Source of the DNA: Caulobacteraceae bacterium
GTDB lineage: Bacteria > Pseudomonadota > Alphaproteobacteria > Caulobacterales > Caulobacteraceae
NCBI GenBank assembly: GCA_947452665.1
Contig: CANGEH010000068.1
Coordinates: 1-9,047 of the forward strand
Direction: 5' to 3'
Length of the DNA: 9,047 bases
Shown here: positions 1-5,724 of the stretch, piece by piece
Position numbering within the stretch: position 1 is the stretch's first letter
Layout of the letters: the number at the start of each line of letters is the position of its first letter
Position numbers and translations under genes: made by a program
The notes under the pieces: model-generated
Databases searched by the model: none
What the model saw: the letters and a program-made list of their open reading frames with translations, nothing else
Told to the model about the DNA's origin: nothing

Positions 1-1396
1 CCTCCATCATGGCACTGCCCGAGGCCCTGGCCGTGGAAAAGCGCGCCGATAGATCCGACAAGTGCTGGGCGCGGCTGACCGCCAGTATCGTGGTCAAGAC
101 CGCCAGGCCAAAGGCCCCGCCGACATTGCGCGATAGATTGACCAGTGCGCCGGCCGACTTCATCAGGTCCGGCTTGAGCGTGCCCATGGTAATGTTCTGG
201 GCCGTAAACAGGGCCAGGGCCATGCCGACCGAGCGGGTGAGTTGCAGGGTCAAAAACTCGTTAAAGCTCCAATCCTTGGTCACGCCGCGACTGATCCACA
301 TGCCCGCCGCCGCAATCAAGAACCCGATAATCACCTGGGTGCGCGGCACGACATAGAGCGACAGGCGCGTCGCAATGGGGCCCATCACAAACATTACTGC
401 GCCCGACACGGCCATGGTCAGGCCGATCTGGCTGGCAGAGTCGCCGCGCACACGCGCCAAAAACAGCGGCAACAGATAGGTTGAGCCAAACAGGCCCATT
501 CCGGCAATCAGGGACAAGAAACAGCCAATGCGAAAATTGCTATCGGCAAAGGCCTGAAGCTCGACAATCGGATTGGGACGGGAAAGGGAGCGCCAGACAA
601 ACAAGATCCCGCCTAGCACCGATAGGACAGTCAGGAACAAGATCAGGTCGCTGTGAAACCAGGCCTCGCGCGTGCCTTCTTCCAGCACATATTGCCCAGC
701 CATCAAGAAGGCGGCCATGCAGGCCAGGCCCGTCCAGTCGAAATTACGCGCCAAGGCCGGGTTGGGTTGGTCGAGCGCGCCATACCGGCCGACTAAAAAC
801 AGCACCAAAAGGCCCGGGGGGACATTTATAAAAAATAACCAGCGCCAGCTTAGCTGGTCGGTCAAGAAACCGCCAAGGGTCGGTCCTATGGTCGGGGCCA
901 AGGATACGACCGTGCTGATAATCATGCTGGTGGTCATGCGGTAGCGCGGCGGGAAGGCTGAAAACGCCACGGAAAACACGGTTGGGATCATGGCCCCGCC
1001 GATAAAGCCCTGTAGGGCGCGGGTCACAATCATGGCATCGATCGAGGTGCAAAGGCCGGTCAGCACGCTCATGATCGTAAAGCCGGCACAAGAGATCATG
1101 AACAGTCTTTGCGTGCCCCACCACCGGGCCAGATAGCTGGACAAGGGGATCATCACCACCTCGGAAATCAGATAGGCGCTTTGCACCCAGCTGATTTCAT
1201 CACTGCTGGCACTCACGCCCGATTGGATCTGGGACAGGGACGAATTGACAATCTGAATGTCGAGAAAGGCCATGAACTGGCCTAGCACCATGCCGGCAAA
1301 GCCGAGCATCAGGCCAAACAGTTGCGCCCGCTCAATGGCGCTTGACGCTTCGCCGGTCGCCTCTGGGCTGGTGTCTGACAGGCTGGCTTGGGTCAT
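1..1396 (-). CDS. DHA2-family (EmrB-like) MFS efflux permease, 3' end missing
   Basis: Inner-membrane proton-driven multidrug exporter of the 14-helix DHA2/EmrB type. In this family the permease usually works with an EmrA-type membrane-fusion protein and an outer-membrane channel. I translated 465 uninterrupted codons from ATG at 1396 to the left edge; family members are slightly over 500 residues, so only the last part is missing. Seen: hydrophobic segments from about residue 26 onward, the EmrB-type LDIQIVN signature in TM1 (residues 45-51), the motif-A-like loop after TM2 (about 88-97), the R-ALQG-GGA helix (126-135), and antiporter motif C, GPTLGG, at 171-176 followed by WRWLFFINVPPG (184-195). 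No good Shine-Dalgarno precedes the ATG, so the start is moderately sure. It is transcribed away from the XRE regulator at 1603. Substrate unknown; no EmrA partner is visible, though it could lie beyond the edge. Confidence 0.92.
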   Translation of the reverse strand, partial: MTQASLSDTSPEATGEASSAIERAQLFGLMLGFAGMVLGQFMAFLDIQIVNSSLSQIQSGVSASSDEISWVQSAYLISEVVMIPLSSYLARWWGTQRLFMISCAGFTIMSVLTGLCTSIDAMIVTRALQGFIGGAMIPTVFSVAFSAFPPRYRMTTSMIISTVVSLAPTIGPTLGGFLTDQLSWRWLFFINVPPGLLVLFLVGRYGALDQPNPALARNFDWTGLACMAAFLMAGQYVLEEGTREAWFHSDLILFLTVLSVLGGILFVWRSLSRPNPIVELQAFADSNFRIGCFLSLIAGMGLFGSTYLLPLFLARVRGDSASQIGLTMAVSGAVMFVMGPIATRLSLYVVPRTQVIIGFLIAAAGMWISRGVTKDWSFNEFLTLQLTRSVGMALALFTAQNITMGTLKPDLMKSAGALVNLSRNVGGAFGLAVLTTILAVSRAQHLSDLSARFSTARASGSAMME

Positions 1397-1602
1397 AAGG
1401 GGTTACAAATCTCGGTGGAATCCAAGACACCAAATTGGCACCTCGGGGGCTAGGCTTGCACACAGGGCGCCTAGGTCAAGCAAAGGCTCGGGGCGACAGA
1501 TAAACAGCCTAGGCCCTAGTTTGAACACGACATAGGCTAACACGGGTTAATCGAGCACAAAGTGTCATTTGCATCCGCTTTTGCGACGATTTCTAAGGCT
1601 AT
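1397..1602. promoter_or_regulatory. Divergent intergenic region between exporter and XRE regulator
   Basis: This 206-bp gap must hold the promoters of both divergent genes. I see no convincing -35/-10 pair on either strand. Possible operator elements are the perfect 8-bp palindrome GCCTAGGC at 1507-1514, the related GCCTAGGT at 1469-1476, GGCTAGGC at 1448-1455, and a direct repeat AACACG at 1524-1529 and 1539-1544 (15-bp period). The arrangement suggests, but does not show, that the XRE protein binds here and controls both itself and the exporter. Confidence 0.4.
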
Positions 1603-2199
1603 ATGAGCAATGTACTTGGTCTTCGTATCGCGCTTGCCCGCAAAAATAAGGGTTGGTCGCAAACCCGTCTCGCCGAGGCGGTAAACCAGGCCCAGACGAC
1701 CATCTCATCCTGGGAGCGCGGCCGCACAGAGCCGTCGCGTAATGATGTGCGCCGGATTGCCCAGGTGCTGGGTATTGATGTCGCCCAGCTTGAGGTGGGG
1801 TCAATCCTCATCCTATCCAACCTATCCAAGCCCGCTGGCCAGATTGTGTTTCGAGATCTTGTGCTGGGCATCGCATTGAAAAACGCAAACCAAAGGCCTG
1901 AGGATGCAGGGGAACACGCCTTGCCTGTGGGGCTAATGATCGGCGACGGGGCGGTGGCGCGCAAGTTTTCGGGCTGGACCGCTTTTCATGACCCGCGACG
2001 CTATGCGCCTAGCCCAAAATTCTTCGGAAAACTATGCGTTGTAGGGCTGGAAGATGGAACTGTTTACGTAAAATGGCTTGAAAAAAGCGCCTATGCGGGA
2101 CTGTTTCACCTTACATCAGAAGTTGATTCGCCCTTACTGGACCAAAGAGTCATCTGGTTGTCGCCTGTGCTTCAACTCTCGCCGCCTCCACCTGTTTAA
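1603..2199 (+). CDS. XRE-family regulator with LexA/S24-like C-terminal domain lacking the catalytic Ser
   Basis: DNA-binding transcriptional regulator of 198 residues. Residues 4-60 form a Cro/CI-type helix-turn-helix: SQTRLAEAVNQAQTTISSWE (19-38) covers the two HTH helices and is followed by GRTEPS. The C-terminal part (about 105-190) resembles the fold of LexA/CI-type S24 repressors: a CVV-LEDGTVYVKWL stretch at 145-159 with Lys157 where the catalytic lysine sits, then a late S-x-V pattern. The usual G-D-S-M-x-P segment with the nucleophilic serine is not present; the corresponding stretch reads FHDPRRYAPSPK (128-139). I infer a repressor that does not self-cleave and may sense a ligand or oligomerise instead. 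The ATG follows AAGG (1595-1598) at a short 4-nt spacing. It is divergent from the exporter, so local control is plausible. The domain assignment for the C-terminus is by eye only. Confidence 0.85.
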   Translation: MSNVLGLRIALARKNKGWSQTRLAEAVNQAQTTISSWERGRTEPSRNDVRRIAQVLGIDVAQLEVGSILILSNLSKPAGQIVFRDLVLGIALKNANQRPEDAGEHALPVGLMIGDGAVARKFSGWTAFHDPRRYAPSPKFFGKLCVVGLEDGTVYVKWLEKSAYAGLFHLTSEVDSPLLDQRVIWLSPVLQLSPPPPV

Positions 2200-2221
2200 A
2201 AAATATAACGATAAATATTTT
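2200..2221 (+). terminator. Weak AT hairpin after the XRE gene
   Basis: Directly after the TAA stop, AAAATAT (2200-2206) pairs with ATATTTT (2215-2221) around an 8-nt loop, ending in a short T run. It could work as a feeble intrinsic terminator for the XRE transcript, but an all-A/T stem is thermodynamically weak. Confidence 0.25.
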
Positions 2222-2228
2222 AATAGCG

Positions 2229-2256
2229 TTGACTAATTTAGCACGTTTTGTATTGC
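2229..2256 (+). promoter_or_regulatory. Possible sigma70-type promoter
   Basis: TTGACT (2229-2234) matches the -35 consensus well. A 16-nt spacer leads to TATTGC (2251-2256), a partial -10 match. It would drive transcription into the tiny ORF at 2283 and the hairpin at 2331-2398. There is no experimental or comparative support, so it is weak. Confidence 0.22.
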
Positions 2257-2282
2257 CTTCTCCTGGAAAGAGAGGGCGCGAC

Positions 2283-2330
2283 ATGGTTGGAAAAAAACTG
2301 GACTATCGGATAGAGGCATTGGAGGCATAG
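2283..2330 (+). CDS. Candidate 15-codon ORF, or 5' remnant of a decayed gene
   Basis: ATG at 2283 encodes the 15 residues MVGKKLDYRIEALEA and stops at TAG (2328-2330). A GAGAGGG purine stretch lies about 7 nt upstream, and a possible promoter sits at 2229-2256. After the TAG the same frame stays open to about 2495 with a protein-like beginning (PIYLTEILSTQTETIEKI), so this could be the 5' end of a longer gene broken by a nonsense change, although the later part lies antisense to the SDR gene and loses that character. I recognise no family. It may be chance. Confidence 0.2.
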   Translation: MVGKKLDYRIEALEA

Positions 2331-2398
2331 CCGATTTATCTCACCGAGATTTTGTCGACCCAGACAGAAACTATTGAAAAAATCTCGGGCCCAATCGG
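2331..2398. repeat. Nested inverted repeat (potential RNA hairpin)
   Basis: Two nested pairs of arms: outer CCGATT (2331-2336) with AATCGG (2393-2398), and inner CCGAGATTTT (2344-2353) with AAAATCTCGG (2379-2388), a perfect 10-bp stem around a 25-nt loop. It lies between the convergent XRE and SDR genes, so it could act as a transcription stop or a structured RNA. No clean T tract follows on either strand, so it is not a classical intrinsic terminator. Confidence 0.45.
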
Positions 2399-2439
2399 AA
2401 GTTTTGTCATTCGCCGGCAAAAGTGCGTGCGAATACGGA

Positions 2440-3231
2440 TCAGGGCGCGATCCGTGTCCCGTCCCAGGCAAATAGCCTCCCGGAATCGGCGGTGGTGAGG
2501 TCTTGGACCAGATTGAGAATATGAGCGGCCGAAACCTCTGGGCTAAACAGGCGCTCGTTCGGCACGCCGCGCTGAAAGGGCTTGCTTAGATTGGTATCCA
2601 CCGTGCCGGGGTGGATACCCACACAGACGCCAAGCGGGAACTTGCGCGCATGTTCCAGGGCCAGGGTCTGGATCAGCATATTCAGCGCGGCCTTGGAGGC
2701 GCGGTAGCTATACCAGCCGCCCGAGCGATTATCGCTGATACTGCCGACTCGGGCCGACAGGGCGGCAAATACCGAACGGCCCTCCCGGCTCATCAAGGGC
2801 AGGAAGTGTTTAGCCACCAGCGCCGGGCCCACCGCATTAATTTGAAAGGCGCGCATCAATGCGTCTGACGACAGATGGCGCATGGTCTTTTCGGGCGATT
2901 GTGTGTCGTCTTGCAACAGGCCTGTGGCCACCAGCACGAGGCTTAACGGCCCCTGAAGCGCCACCTGTTGAGCGGCATAGCCTATGGAGTCTTCCTTGGT
3001 GAGATCGATTGCTAGGCCGGTCAACTCGGTTTGGGTCGGCCCCGTCTGCGGTGAGGGGCTAGGCGTTTGGCCTGCGCGGTTTAGGCAAAACACCTGCTTG
3101 AACCGCGCCTTGGTCAAGAGGGCGCGCACCAGGGCCTGGCCAATGCCGCCGCTTGATCCAATGATGACCGCATTGCCGAGCGCTGAGAGCGCCTCTAGAC
3201 AGGTGTCGTTGTCGATATGCTTGATGGCCAT
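2440..3231 (-). CDS. Short-chain dehydrogenase/reductase (SDR)
   Basis: Cytosolic NAD(P)-dependent oxidoreductase of the classical SDR type, 263 residues from the ATG at 3231. Numbered from that start: nucleotide-binding GSSGGIG at 25-31; VATG at 101-104 in place of the usual NNAG; structural Asn132 in INAVG; catalytic Ser159 (AALSARVGS); the YxxxK pair Tyr176/Lys180 (YRASK); and PGTVDTN after it. All catalytic positions are present, so the enzyme should be active. The general look is that of the C-factor-like (CsgA-like) SDR group, but the substrate cannot be told. An in-frame ATG at 3279 would add 16 residues. I prefer 3231 because it places the glycine motif nearer the N-terminus, but neither start has a good Shine-Dalgarno. 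It converges with the XRE gene and is divergent from mucR. Confidence 0.9.
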   Translation of the reverse strand: MAIKHIDNDTCLEALSALGNAVIIGSSGGIGQALVRALLTKARFKQVFCLNRAGQTPSPSPQTGPTQTELTGLAIDLTKEDSIGYAAQQVALQGPLSLVLVATGLLQDDTQSPEKTMRHLSSDALMRAFQINAVGPALVAKHFLPLMSREGRSVFAALSARVGSISDNRSGGWYSYRASKAALNMLIQTLALEHARKFPLGVCVGIHPGTVDTNLSKPFQRGVPNERLFSPEVSAAHILNLVQDLTTADSGRLFAWDGTRIAP

Positions 3232-3500
3232 CTTAACGACATAGGGCTGAGATACGAAAAGGCAAATAGGGTGCTTCATGCTGTGGATACAATTTCTTGC
3301 CGTAGCGGAAACTTTCAGCTTTTAGTCTATCTTATAAAGAACGACGATATTTCAACAAATGAAAATTCTATTTTATTTTGTCTAATCGCAAAGAATTCGA
3401 TATTAAATATTTTGTTAAATAATAACACAAATGTACATTCGTAAAATATGAGCAATTCAATTTTGAATACAGCGAGACCAATCCCATCTTCACCCAATAA

Positions 3501-3526
3501 ATAAAAATTTTGCATATAAAAATTTT
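3501..3526. repeat. Short A/T direct repeat
   Basis: ATAAAAATTTT occurs at 3501-3511 and again at 3516-3526, a 15-bp period. Such A-tract/T-A-step arrays suit H-NS-like binding, but in DNA this AT-rich they can arise by chance. Confidence 0.3.
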
Positions 3527-3651
3527 TGACTAAGATTATTCTGTATTAAAGAATTAGTTTGAACAGATAAATACCAGTCATTGCCGGTTGGCGCAGTGAA
3601 ATATGACAAAAATCGCTATATCTAAGGTAGTTTATATTTAAATTGTGAACC

Positions 3652-3682
3652 ATTGTCGCCAAATTGACTATTGTCAAATTGA
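3652..3682. repeat. Direct repeat in the mucR upstream island
   Basis: ATTGTC (3652-3657) plus AAATTGA (3661-3667) recurs as ATTGTC (3670-3675) plus AAATTGA (3676-3682). The two units are spaced 18 bp apart, the first having three extra bases (GCC). The junction creates a TTGAC-TATT-GTCAA palindrome at 3664-3677. The repeat is more GC-containing than its surroundings and lies about 150 bp before the mucR start, so it is a plausible regulator site. Confidence 0.4.
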
Positions 3683-3827
3683 AGTAATGCTATTTAGAGT
3701 CGTAAAAAATATTTTTAATTTATTTATTTCGTATACAAAATTAAATTAAATATAGATTTTCTCAAATCCTTTGATTATGGGTTGATCTATTAGATGAATG
3801 AATTCTCGGAGTTGATAGGAAACGAAT

Positions 3828-4304
3828 ATGACTAATCATGGAGTTGGTACGAGTTCAGACGCTGGGCGCGATTCCGATCTTATGCTGTTGATTGGCGATG
3901 TTGTGGCCGCGTTTGTCGGAAACAACGCCATTGCAGCATCGGAACTGCCAGAACTTATCCGAACAGTTCACGGCGCGTTTGTGAACCTCGGTCAGCCTCA
4001 GGCGTCAGCCGCTGCCGCTGTGGCCCAGCGCCCAGCCGTGCCGGCGTCCAAGTCGATCACGACGGACTATATTATCTGTCTTGAAGACGGCAAAAAGCTG
4101 AAAATGCTGAAGCGCTATTTGCGCACCCAGTATGGCCTGAGCCCAGAAGACTATCGCCGCAAGTGGAAGCTGCCTGCGGATTATCCAATGGTTGCCCCAG
4201 CCTATGCCGAGCGCCGCTCAAACTTTGCTAAGGAAATCGGCCTTGGCCGTGGAGTTCGCAAGAAGCCCCTGGCCGACAAGATCAAGTTGAAAAAGGCCCA
4301 ATAG
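3828..4304 (+). CDS. mucR: MucR/Ros-family transcriptional regulator
   Basis: Global regulator and H-NS-like nucleoid protein of alphaproteobacteria, 158 residues. Residues 17-55 form the conserved N-terminal helical/hydrophobic segment used for oligomerisation. An Ala/Pro-rich linker (56-74) leads to the DNA-binding domain at 77-143, with the family signature DYIICLEDGKK (80-90), the PEDYRRKW turn (106-113) and LPADYPMVAPAYAERR (115-130). Compared with the Ros zinc finger, Cys84 is kept, the second Cys is Asp87, and the His positions of KRHL and THH are Tyr97, Gln101 and Tyr102. Zinc binding is therefore unlikely, as in known zinc-independent members of the family. The basic tail (144-158) is usual. 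AGGAA (3817-3821) precedes the ATG by 6 nt. It is monocistronic, since a strong terminator follows. Self-repression through the upstream AT-rich island is likely by family precedent. Confidence 0.93.
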   Translation: MTNHGVGTSSDAGRDSDLMLLIGDVVAAFVGNNAIAASELPELIRTVHGAFVNLGQPQASAAAAVAQRPAVPASKSITTDYIICLEDGKKLKMLKRYLRTQYGLSPEDYRRKWKLPADYPMVAPAYAERRSNFAKEIGLGRGVRKKPLADKIKLKKAQ

Positions 4305-4317
4305 GCCTTCAAACATC

Positions 4318-4356
4318 AACCCGCCGCCTGGATCACCCAGCGGCGGGTTTTTATTT
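4318..4356 (+). terminator. Intrinsic terminator of mucR
   Basis: AACCCGCCGC (4318-4327) pairs with GCGGCGGGTT beginning at 4340; after a one-base bulge the stem continues with TGG/CCA around a short loop. TTTTTATTT follows. This is a textbook Rho-independent terminator, 14 nt after the mucR stop, that separates mucR from cheW. Confidence 0.92.
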
Positions 4357-4460
4357 GGTCACTATAACTAGCCATATTTTCTTTACCCCCTTCTGACAGG
4401 TTCAGACCCAGCCACCGGGCAGGGCGTCCGCGCCCGTGGTCAATCAGAAGGAGCGACTTA

Positions 4461-4946
4461 ATGGCCAATCTCCCGACCCGTGCGCCTGAGGCTATGCGCG
4501 AGCTGATTTCGTTTCGTGTCGCAGGCCAGGATTTTTGCACCGATATCCGCCAGGTCTGCGAAATTCGCGGCTGGACCCAGGTCGTGCCCATGCCGCATGC
4601 GCCAGAATTTGTGCTTGGCGTGATCAATCTGCGGGGCACAGTCATGCCGGTGATTGATATTGCCGCACGGCTTGGCTTTGCCGCGAGCGAACCGTCCGAG
4701 CGTCATGTGATTATGGTCGTCAATATTGACCAGGACTGGTCTGGCCTCCTGGTTGAGGCCGTATCCGAAACCCTTACAGTGCCCGCCGCGCAAATCCACA
4801 AGGCCCCGTTGGTCAATTCCGACCAGACCCGCAAATTGGTCGAGGGCTTTATCACCACCAAGGCCAGTATGCAGACCGTGGTGCATCTGGGCCACCTGAT
4901 CGCGCAATTGGACGCCCCCCTCAGCCTTGACCTGGCCCCGATGTGA
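4461..4946 (+). CDS. cheW: CheW chemotaxis coupling protein
   Basis: Small cytoplasmic scaffold that links the histidine kinase CheA to chemoreceptors in the polar arrays. The 161 residues span the usual single CheW domain. Residues 14-30 (LISFRVAGQDFCTDIRQ) form the first beta strands; 48-66 (PEFVLGVINLRGTVMPV) carry the typical NLRG motif (56-59) and the following PVID; 82-110 hold the second subdomain, ending with the VSETLTVP pattern common in the family. The start is secured by AAGGAG at 4448-4453, 7 nt from the ATG. No cheA, cheY, cheR/B or receptor gene is visible here, so this is an orphan copy that must serve an array encoded elsewhere. It probably has its own promoter in the roughly 100 bp after the mucR terminator. 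It converges with rsuA, leaving 31 bp. Confidence 0.93.
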   Translation: MANLPTRAPEAMRELISFRVAGQDFCTDIRQVCEIRGWTQVVPMPHAPEFVLGVINLRGTVMPVIDIAARLGFAASEPSERHVIMVVNIDQDWSGLLVEAVSETLTVPAAQIHKAPLVNSDQTRKLVEGFITTKASMQTVVHLGHLIAQLDAPLSLDLAPM

Positions 4947-4970
4947 CGGCCCAGGTGTGACGGCCTAGGT
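4943..4970. repeat. 14-bp tandem duplication across the cheW stop codon
   Basis: GTGACGGCCCAGGT (4943-4956) is followed at once by GTGACGGCCTAGGT (4957-4970), with one mismatch. The first copy contains the cheW TGA stop (4944-4946). The duplication fills most of the short space between the convergent cheW and rsuA genes. It looks like a replication-slippage duplication, though use of the space as a stop signal cannot be excluded. Confidence 0.7.
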
Positions 4971-4977
4971 CGGGTGC

Positions 4978-5724
4978 CTAGGCTGGGGACTTTGCGAAAA
5001 TGGCAGCAAGATCGTCGGCCGTGAGCAAACGATAGGCCCCGCCCTCAAGATCATCGGGCAGATCAAGTCCGCCAATCCGGTTGCGGTGCAGGGCGGTGAC
5101 ATGGTTGCCAACCGCGGCGAACATGCGCCGCACCTGGTGATAACGCCCTTCCATCAAGGTTAAGTGCGCCTGATGCGTGCCCAGTACTTCCAAAACCGCG
5201 GGCATGACCGGCTTGTCATCGGCTTCCAGCATCAAGGTGCCACTGGCAAAGCGGGCCACCTCGTGACCCTCAAGCGGCCGGTCAAGCGTGACGTGATAGC
5301 GTTTGGCGACATGGTGCCTTGGCGAAATCACCCGGTGCAACAGGGCGCCATCATCTGTGATCAAGAGCAGGCCCGATGTGTCCTTATCCAGGCGGCCAAT
5401 GCTCGACAGGGCAGGCTCGCGACTGCGCCAACGCGGCGGCAAGAGGTCATAGATTCTAGGCCCATCCTCCTTGTGCGAACACACATGCCCAAGCGGCTTG
5501 TGCAGCATAAGGGTCAGGGGCGCGGGCGGGTCGAGCGGTCTGCCCTGTATGGTCATTCGGCTGGCGAGATCAGCCGTGATTGCCACCCGCTTGGCCGCAT
5601 CACGCAAGACTTCGCCGTCCAGCACGATCCAGCCCATATCCATCATTTGCTGGATTTCACGCCGCGATCCATAGGCCATATTGGCCAGCAAGCGGTCGAG
5701 CCGGGCGGTCGGGGCCTTGCTCAT
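4978..5724 (-). CDS. rsuA: 16S rRNA pseudouridine synthase RsuA
   Basis: Converts a uridine of 16S rRNA (U516 in E. coli numbering) to pseudouridine during 30S assembly. The 248 residues are close to the family length. An S4 RNA-binding domain covers about 1-60 (RLDRLLANMAYGSRREIQQM), followed by the catalytic domain. Catalytic Asp113 lies in GRLDKDTSGLL (110-120). Further family landmarks are SPRHHVAKRYHVTL (134-147), the EGRYHQVRRMFAAVGN motif (192-207) and LHRNRIGGL (212-220). The last four residue blocks match RsuA better than RluB/RluE. The start codon overlaps the stop of the upstream methyltransferase as ATGA, with GAGG (5732-5735) 7 nt ahead of the ATG inside that gene, so translation is probably coupled. 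The partner gene also modifies 16S rRNA. Confidence 0.95.
   Translation of the reverse strand: MSKAPTARLDRLLANMAYGSRREIQQMMDMGWIVLDGEVLRDAAKRVAITADLASRMTIQGRPLDPPAPLTLMLHKPLGHVCSHKEDGPRIYDLLPPRWRSREPALSSIGRLDKDTSGLLLITDDGALLHRVISPRHHVAKRYHVTLDRPLEGHEVARFASGTLMLEADDKPVMPAVLEVLGTHQAHLTLMEGRYHQVRRMFAAVGNHVTALHRNRIGGLDLPDDLEGGAYRLLTADDLAAIFAKSPA

Larger units (their letters stand above)
3232..3827. promoter_or_regulatory. AT-rich intergenic island upstream of mucR
   Basis: Nearly 600 bp without a convincing gene. I counted 126 G/C in the 480 bases 3301-3780 (26%), far below the flanking coding DNA. It is full of A/T tracts and T-A steps. Repeats inside it: ATTGTC/AAATTGA units at 3652-3682, ATAAAAATTTT at 3501-3511 and 3516-3526, and a 9-bp inverted repeat TTTAATTTA/TAAATTAAA (3714-3722 and 3742-3750). 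Short open frames here have no family resemblance. MucR/Ros proteins are known to bind AT-rich DNA with T-A steps in an H-NS-like way and to repress their own genes, so this is most simply read as the autoregulatory upstream region of mucR and possibly of the divergent SDR gene. Confidence 0.6.

Noticed and set aside
744..1124. 126-residue minus-strand frame within the exporter
   Set aside because: It is an out-of-frame shadow of the continuous 465-codon EmrB-like reading frame, which carries the real family motifs.
3281..3289. DnaA-box-like TGTGGATAC next to AT-rich DNA, suggesting a replication origin
   Set aside because: It is a single box with one mismatch and no cluster, and no dnaA, parAB or hemE-type neighbours are present.
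3403..3418. CtrA-like TTAA-N-TTAA site in the island
   Set aside because: The spacing is 8 nt rather than the 7 of the CtrA consensus, and TTAA is frequent in DNA this AT-rich.
3217..3515. Small open frames in the AT-rich island (3217-3444 plus, 3327-3515 minus)
   Set aside because: Their products are low-complexity, rich in Asn/Ile/Phe, without ribosome sites or family resemblance. One begins inside the SDR gene. AT-rich DNA gives such frames by chance.
4355..4380. Promoter for cheW (TTGGTC/TATAAC/CATATT combinations)
   Set aside because: No pair of elements has acceptable spacing, and the TATAAC has only terminator stem sequence at its -35 position.
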